9,484 bases of DNA from the NCBI GenBank assembly GCA_002425245.1, contig DILW01000014.1, positions 1 through 9,484 of the forward strand, given 5' to 3'. The notes under the pieces are model-generated. The model ran no database searches, was not told the origin of the DNA, and worked only from the letters and a program-made list of their open reading frames with translations. Below, one piece after another: positions 5,676 through 9,484 of the stretch (positions are counted from its first letter, which is position 1; the number at the start of each line of letters is the position of its first letter). Both the position numbers and the translations under genes were made by a program. The stretch comes from Betaproteobacteria bacterium UBA5582. GTDB taxonomy: Bacteria > Pseudomonadota > Gammaproteobacteria > Burkholderiales > Rhodocyclaceae.

Positions 5676-7982
5676 TTACTTGCGCAGCTTGGCGAAGGCG
5701 TTGGCCATCGCGTTGCCGGCCGGCGGTGGGGCGTTGTGGCGGGCCTGCTGTTTCGACAGCGGGGCGCCGCGCTGGCTGCCGCCGTCGTGTTTCTTCGGCT
5801 CGTCGCCCATGCGCATGGTGAGCGCGATGCGCTGGCGGGCGAGGTCGACTTCGAGCACCTTCACTTTTACCACCTGGCCGGCCTTGACGATGGTGTGCGG
5901 GTCCTTGACGAAGGTGTTGGACAGCGCCGAGACATGGACCAGGCCGTCCTGGTGCACGCCGATGTCGACGAAGGCGCCGAAGGCTGCGACGTTGGTGACC
6001 ACGCCTTCGAGGATCATGCCCGGGCGCAGGTCCTTCACTTCCTCGACGCCGTCGGCGAAGGTGGCGGTCTTGAACTCGGGGCGCGGGTCGCGGCCGGGCT
6101 TTTCCAGTTCCTTGAAGATGTCCTGAACGGTCGGCAGGCCGAAGCGTTCGTCGGTGTATTTGGCCGGGTTGAGGCCCTTGAGCGCCTGGCTGTTGCCGAG
6201 CAGTTCCTTGATCGGCTTCTTCAGGTCGACGATGATCTTCTCGACCAGCGGATAGGCTTCCGGGTGCACGGAAGAGGCGTCGAGCGGGTTGTCGCCGTTC
6301 GGCACGCGCAGGAAGCCTGCCGCCTGTTCGAAGGTCTTGTCACCGAGGCGCGGCACCTTCTTCAGTTCGTCGCGCGACTTGAAGGCGCCGTGGGCGTCGC
6401 GGTAGCTGACGATGTTGGCGGCCAGACTGCCGTTGAGGCCGGAGATGCGGGTCAGCAGCGGCACCGAGGCAGTGTTCACATCGACGCCGACGGCGTTGAC
6501 GCAGTCCTCGACCACAGCATCCAGGTTCTTCGCCAGCTTGGATTGGGAAACGTCGTGCTGGTACTGGCCGACGCCGATGGATTTGGGCTCGATCTTTACC
6601 AGTTCGGCCAGCGGGTCCTGCAGGCGGCGGGCAATCGAGACGGCGCCGCGGATCGAGACGTCGAGGTCGGGGAATTCCTTGGCGGCGAGTTCCGACGCCG
6701 AATAGACCGAGGCGCCGGCTTCCGAGACGACAATCTTCTGCAGCCGCGCTTCCGGGTACTTCTTCATGACGTCCTGCACCAGCTTGTCGGTCTCGCGGCT
6801 GGCCGTGCCGTTGCCGATGGCGACCAGGGTCACGCCGTGCGTCGAGGCCAGGCGGGCGATGGTCGAGATCGAGCCGCCCCAGTCGTTGCGCGGTTCGTGC
6901 GGGTAGATGGTGGCGGTGTCGAGCAATTTGCCGGTGGCGTCGACGACGGCGATCTTGCAGCCAGTGCGGATGCCGGGGTCGATGCCCATGGTCACGTGCT
7001 GGCCGGCCGGCGCGGCGAGTAGCAGGTCCTTCAGGTTCTTGCCGAAGATGCGGATCGCTTCTTCCTCGGCGCGCTCGCGCAGTTCGTTGACCAGTTCGAG
7101 TTCGAGGTGGGTATAGACCTTGACCTTCCAGGTCCAGCGCACGGTGTCTTGCAGCCACTTGTCGGCGGGGCGGTTCTGGTGCTTGATCCCGAAGCGGGCG
7201 GCGATGCGCTGCTCGCACGGGTTGGTGCCGGGCTTGACGGCGTCTTCGTTCAATTCGGAATCGAGCACCAGGGCGACGTTGAGGAAGCCCTCGTTGCGCC
7301 CGCGCAGCAAGGCCAGCGCGCGGTGCGAGGGCATGTCGACGATGGATTCGGCGAAGTCGAACCAGTCGCGGAACTTGGCGCCTTCGGTTTCCTTGCCTTC
7401 GACGACGGTCGATTTGAGCAGGCCGTGTTCCTTCAGGTAATCGCGCAGCGTCTGCAAGAGTTGTGCGTCTTCGGCGAACTTCTCCATCAGGATCTGGCGG
7501 GCGCCGTCGAGCACCGCCTTGGTGTCGGCGAAGCCGGCCTCGGCGTTCAGATACTTTTCGGCTTCGTCTTCCGGCGTCAGCTCGGGGTTTTCCAGCAGGC
7601 CGAGCGCCAGCGGCTCGATGCCGGCTTCGCGGGCGATCTGCGCCTTGGTCCGGCGCTTCTGCTTGTACGGCAGGTAGAGGTCTTCCAGGCGCTGCTTCGT
7701 TTCGGCGTTCTCGATCTCGTTGCGCAGTTCCGGCGTCAGCTTGCCCTGTTCCTCGATGCTGGCCAGCACCGCGCCGCGGCGATCCTCGAGTTCGCGCAGG
7801 TAGCCGAGGCGCTCTTCGAGGTTGCGCAGTTGCGTGTCATCAAGTTCGCCGGTGACTTCCTTGCGGTAGCGGGCGATGAAGGGCACGGTGGCGCCTTCGT
7901 CGAGCAACTGGACGGCGGCCCTGACCTGGGCCGGGCGGACGTTGAGTTCGAGGGCGATGCGGTGTTCGATGGGAGCGAGCAT
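5676..7982 (-). CDS. tex: Tex, S1-domain transcription accessory / RNA-binding protein
   Basis: This 768-residue protein has the full Tex domain order. The N-terminal helical part includes ATVPFIARYRKEVTGELDD (31-49) and the family signature DLYLPYKQKRRTKAQIAREA (101-120). A YqgF/RNase H-like domain starts at MGIDPGIRTG (332-341). Helix-hairpin-helix repeats cover about 495-560 (GLNGSLAANIVSYRDAHGAF). An S1 RNA-binding domain spans about 651-726 (MILEGVVTNVAAFGAFVDIG). The tail (727-768) is charged and low in complexity. Tex binds nucleic acids, associates with RNA polymerase and affects stress tolerance and expression of virulence genes in several bacteria (family knowledge). The ATG at 7982 is chosen over a TTG at 8024, because the 14 extra residues do not resemble Tex and the likely -10 overlaps that region. 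No strong ribosome binding site precedes either start. The gene appears intact and monocistronic. Confidence 0.96.
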   Translation of the reverse strand: MLAPIEHRIALELNVRPAQVRAAVQLLDEGATVPFIARYRKEVTGELDDTQLRNLEERLGYLRELEDRRGAVLASIEEQGKLTPELRNEIENAETKQRLEDLYLPYKQKRRTKAQIAREAGIEPLALGLLENPELTPEDEAEKYLNAEAGFADTKAVLDGARQILMEKFAEDAQLLQTLRDYLKEHGLLKSTVVEGKETEGAKFRDWFDFAESIVDMPSHRALALLRGRNEGFLNVALVLDSELNEDAVKPGTNPCEQRIAARFGIKHQNRPADKWLQDTVRWTWKVKVYTHLELELVNELRERAEEEAIRIFGKNLKDLLLAAPAGQHVTMGIDPGIRTGCKIAVVDATGKLLDTATIYPHEPRNDWGGSISTIARLASTHGVTLVAIGNGTASRETDKLVQDVMKKYPEARLQKIVVSEAGASVYSASELAAKEFPDLDVSIRGAVSIARRLQDPLAELVKIEPKSIGVGQYQHDVSQSKLAKNLDAVVEDCVNAVGVDVNTASVPLLTRISGLNGSLAANIVSYRDAHGAFKSRDELKKVPRLGDKTFEQAAGFLRVPNGDNPLDASSVHPEAYPLVEKIIVDLKKPIKELLGNSQALKGLNPAKYTDERFGLPTVQDIFKELEKPGRDPRPEFKTATFADGVEEVKDLRPGMILEGVVTNVAAFGAFVDIGVHQDGLVHVSALSNTFVKDPHTIVKAGQVVKVKVLEVDLARQRIALTMRMGDEPKKHDGGSQRGAPLSKQQARHNAPPPAGNAMANAFAKLRK

Positions 7983-8013
7983 GGGTGCGGCAGTGCAGCA
8001 AAAAAGGGGGTGA

Positions 8014-8042
8014 ATAATGCGCAATCCACACTGAAATTACAA
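8014..8042 (-). promoter_or_regulatory. Candidate sigma-70 promoter for tex
   Basis: Read on the minus strand, TTGTAA (8042-8037) and CATTAT (8019-8014) are separated by exactly 17 bp, and each matches consensus at four of six positions. Transcription would begin near 8007, about 25 bases before the tex ATG at 7982. The -35 hexamer is the same six base pairs used by the candidate fliW promoter. It is predicted from sequence only. Confidence 0.45.
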
Positions 8043-8065
8043 CTCTTGTGCGACTGGTGTAGGAT
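8037..8065 (+). promoter_or_regulatory. Candidate sigma-70 promoter for fliW
   Basis: TTACAA (8037-8042) and TAGGAT (8060-8065) are 17 bp apart, matching consensus at three and four of six positions. The start would be near 8072, leaving a leader of about 32 bases before fliW. The match is modest; I looked for a sigma-54 -24/-12 element in the same region and the GG-to-GC spacing does not fit. Confidence 0.38.
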
Positions 8066-8103
8066 GCTGCGTATTAGCATTCCAACGACAGAGGAGGATA
8101 TTC

Positions 8104-8544
8104 ATGCAAGTTCAGACTTACCTGTTTGGTGCCATCGACGTTGCCCCGGAAAAGGTCATCACCTTCCCGAAAGGCCTGATCGCTTTCGAAGACAAGACCC
8201 GCTTCATGCTGGCTCACGAAGAAGACAAGGGCGCGCCGGCCAGCTTCACCCTGCAATCGCTGGATGACCCGGAACTGGCTTTCCAGATCATGGATCCGGC
8301 CTCTCTGGGCTTCAGCTACGAGCTCGAACTGAGCGACGAGGAAGATGCCCTGTTGCAGTCGCCGGCTCCGGAAGATGCGGCCGTGATGCTGATCCTGTAC
8401 AAGAAGGAAGGCGAGGGCGCCGGCATCGCGCCGAGCCTGCGCGCACCGCTCATCATCAACCTGAAGGCACGCGTCGGCCTGCAGAAGTTGCTGGTCCAGG
8501 TAGCCACCAACGTGACCTTGTCGAATCTGGTGAACAAGGTCTGA
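8104..8544 (+). CDS. fliW: Flagellar assembly factor FliW
   Basis: This 146-residue protein matches FliW in length and throughout its sequence. The landmarks are VITFPKGLIAFED (18-30), LQSLDDPELAFQIMDP (50-65) and SLRAPLIINLKARVGLQKLL (111-130). FliW binds flagellin in the cytoplasm and is also an allosteric antagonist of the RNA-binding regulator CsrA, so that free flagellin levels feed back on flagellin translation (family knowledge). The start is fixed by GAGGAGG (8091-8097), six bases before the ATG. It is divergent from tex and ends at a strong terminator, so it is probably monocistronic. Neither csrA nor fliC, its usual partners, is in the window; their absence here says nothing about the rest of the genome. 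Confidence 0.96.
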   Translation: MQVQTYLFGAIDVAPEKVITFPKGLIAFEDKTRFMLAHEEDKGAPASFTLQSLDDPELAFQIMDPASLGFSYELELSDEEDALLQSPAPEDAAVMLILYKKEGEGAGIAPSLRAPLIINLKARVGLQKLLVQVATNVTLSNLVNKV

Positions 8545-8563
8545 TCGTGCACTGATCGATACC

Positions 8564-8591
8564 GGCCGACCTGCGGGTCGGCCTTTTTTTT
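8564..8591 (+). terminator. Strong rho-independent terminator after fliW
   Basis: GGCCGACC (8564-8571) pairs perfectly with GGTCGGCC (8576-8583) around a TGCG loop and is followed by eight T residues (8584-8591). It lies 19 bases after the fliW stop and should isolate vgrG from fliW transcription. Confidence 0.95.
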
Positions 8592-8621
8592 AATCTGTCG
8601 CCGCGATTGCCGCTGTGAACG

Positions 8622-8634
8622 GCGTTTCAAACGC
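8622..8634. repeat. 13-bp palindrome GCGTTTCAAACGC
   Basis: GCGTTT and AAACGC are perfect inverted arms around a single central C, between the fliW terminator and the candidate vgrG promoter (its -35 starts 20 bases further on). A single-base loop makes an RNA hairpin unlikely, so a dimeric repressor or activator site is the more natural reading. It is short enough to be chance. Confidence 0.3.
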
Positions 8635-8653
8635 TTGTCGTGGTAATACGCCA

Positions 8654-8682
8654 TTGTCAATGTTGGCCGCTCCGGGTATGCT
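8654..8682 (+). promoter_or_regulatory. Candidate sigma-70 promoter for vgrG
   Basis: TTGTCA (8654-8659; five of six to consensus) and TATGCT (8677-8682; four of six) are separated by exactly 17 bp. The start would be near 8689, about 25 bases before the vgrG ATG and well after the fliW terminator. This is the best-matching promoter in the window. Confidence 0.55.
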
Positions 8683-8713
8683 TTTGGACTAATTTTGCCC
8701 CGAGCACCGCCCC

Positions 8714-9484
8714 ATGCTGTCCGATCTCCTGAACAATCTGTTTTCCAGCGACACGCGTCTGTACTCGCTGGCCTGGCGTGACGAGGACATGCCGCAGATG
8801 GAGGTGGAGTGCTGGTGGGGGCAGGAATCGCTGTCTGGCGGTTTCGAGTACGTGATCGACCTGTTGTCGCCGGATGCCGGCCTCGACATCGGCCGTTTTG
8901 CCGGACGCGCGCTCAGCCTGTCGTGCCGGCTGGCCGACGGCTCGCCCGCGGTGCGCAGCGGCTTCGTGCGCTGGGCGATGCAGACCGACGCCGACGGCGG
9001 CTTCGGCCGCTACCGGGTGGTGATCGTGCCGTGGCTCTGGCTGACCACGCGCGGCGCACACAACCGGGTTTTCCAGGAACGCACGGTGATCGAGATCGTC
9101 GAAACCGTCTTTGCCGACTACGCCGACGTTGCCGCCTGGCAATGGGGCGACGAGGTGGCGGCGTTCATGGCCGACACCCGGCCGCGCAGCTACTGCGTGC
9201 AGTACAACGAATCCGACTACCAGTTCGTCTCCCGCCTGCTCGCCGAGGAAGGCCTGGGCTGGCGGATCGAGCAGGACGAAGCGGCACCCGGCGGGCATCG
9301 CCTGAGCTTCTTCGCCGACAGCGCCCTGCTGCCCGAAGACCTCGTCTCGCAATCGGCCACCGGCCTGCGCTACCACCGCGCCGACTCGCAGGAAGCGCAG
9401 GATGCGCTGCTGGCCTTCGGCGAGCATCACCGCCTGTTGAGCGCCAAGACCACCCTGCTGTCGCACGACTACAAGGCCAAGCGC
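8714..9484 (+). CDS. vgrG: Type VI secretion spike protein VgrG (N-terminal part, cut by window edge)
   Basis: The frame stays open from the ATG at 8714 to the window edge (257 residues). It matches the gp27-like half of VgrG. Typical blocks are CWWGQESLSGGFEYVIDLLS (33-52), DGGFGRYRVVIVPWLWLTTR (94-113), NRVFQERTVIEIVETVF (117-133) and QYNESDYQFVSRLLAEEGLG (163-182). VgrG trimers cap the Hcp tube, pierce the target cell and carry effectors. The gp5-like spike, any DUF2345-type region and any C-terminal effector domain lie outside the window, so cargo type cannot be judged. The start is the only ATG after an in-frame TAA at 8690-8692; its ribosome binding site is weak (CGAG, nine bases upstream). 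A linked Tae4 effector pair sits earlier on the same strand, but four genes in the window lie between or around them without T6SS structural components. Confidence 0.92.
   Translation, partial: MLSDLLNNLFSSDTRLYSLAWRDEDMPQMEVECWWGQESLSGGFEYVIDLLSPDAGLDIGRFAGRALSLSCRLADGSPAVRSGFVRWAMQTDADGGFGRYRVVIVPWLWLTTRGAHNRVFQERTVIEIVETVFADYADVAAWQWGDEVAAFMADTRPRSYCVQYNESDYQFVSRLLAEEGLGWRIEQDEAAPGGHRLSFFADSALLPEDLVSQSATGLRYHRADSQEAQDALLAFGEHHRLLSAKTTLLSHDYKAKR

Noticed and set aside
5736..7022. 428-codon plus-strand open frame antisense to tex, and a similar 386-codon frame at 7107-8267
   Set aside because: tex is a clear full-length family member on the other strand. Long antisense frames are expected in GC-rich genes, and the predicted proteins show no recognisable domain.
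7983..8024. 14-residue N-terminal extension of Tex from a TTG at 8024
   Set aside because: Tex proteins normally begin close to the MLAPIEHRIA-like segment, and the proposed tex transcript starts near 8007, downstream of this TTG.
8053..8071. Possible sigma-54 promoter (GG...GC) upstream of fliW
   Set aside because: Flagellar genes often use sigma-54, but no GC dinucleotide falls at the required 10-base spacing after the GG, and the TTGC core is absent.
8657..9466. 269-codon minus-strand open frame opposite vgrG
   Set aside because: The plus-strand frame matches VgrG throughout; the antisense frame has no recognisable features.

Overview
The window looks like a piece of a betaproteobacterial chromosome, most likely from the Rhodocyclales (Dechloromonas/Azonexus-like). 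The evidence is GC-rich coding sequence, a bacterial Tex protein, a Gram-negative type V autotransporter, type VI secretion (T6SS) components and a stand-alone flagellar factor, FliW. The taxonomic call is an inference from protein style; there is no rRNA in the window.

Layout from left to right. (1) Positions 1-1275, minus strand: a membrane ferric-reductase-like/ferredoxin-reductase-type oxidoreductase, whose C-terminus runs off the left edge. (2) Positions 1276-1472: a distinctly AT-richer intergenic stretch that separates this gene from the divergent effector genes. (3) Positions 1473-2311, plus strand: a two-gene antibacterial toxin/immunity unit. The first gene is a T6SS peptidoglycan amidase effector of the Tae4 family. 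It overlaps by 16 bases with its cognate periplasmic immunity protein of the Tai4 family. (4) Positions 2312-2388: a compact regulatory gap with three GTAAC direct repeats at an 11-bp period and a hairpin that would cover the next ribosome binding site. (5) Positions 2389-5640, plus strand: a complete 1083-residue classical autotransporter (signal peptide, beta-helix passenger, helical linker, C-terminal barrel ending in Phe). (6) A hairpin at 5647-5668 serves two converging genes. (7) Positions 5676-7982, minus strand: tex. (8) A divergent promoter region at 7983-8103, in which the tex and fliW promoters appear to share one -35 hexamer. (9) Positions 8104-8544, plus strand: fliW, followed by a very strong intrinsic terminator. 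(10) Positions 8714-9484, plus strand: the N-terminal 257 residues of a VgrG T6SS spike protein, running off the right edge.

Functionally, the window mixes housekeeping genes (tex, fliW) with accessory genes for cell-surface interaction and bacterial competition (tae4/tai4, autotransporter, vgrG). Tae4 would be delivered by a T6SS to cleave a rival's peptidoglycan, and Tai4 would protect the producer and its kin. VgrG is the spike through which such effectors are delivered, but it lies about 6.4 kb from the end of tai4, so a direct pairing is not shown. I see no tRNA, rRNA, CRISPR array or insertion sequence. No intergenic stretch exceeds 300 bases.
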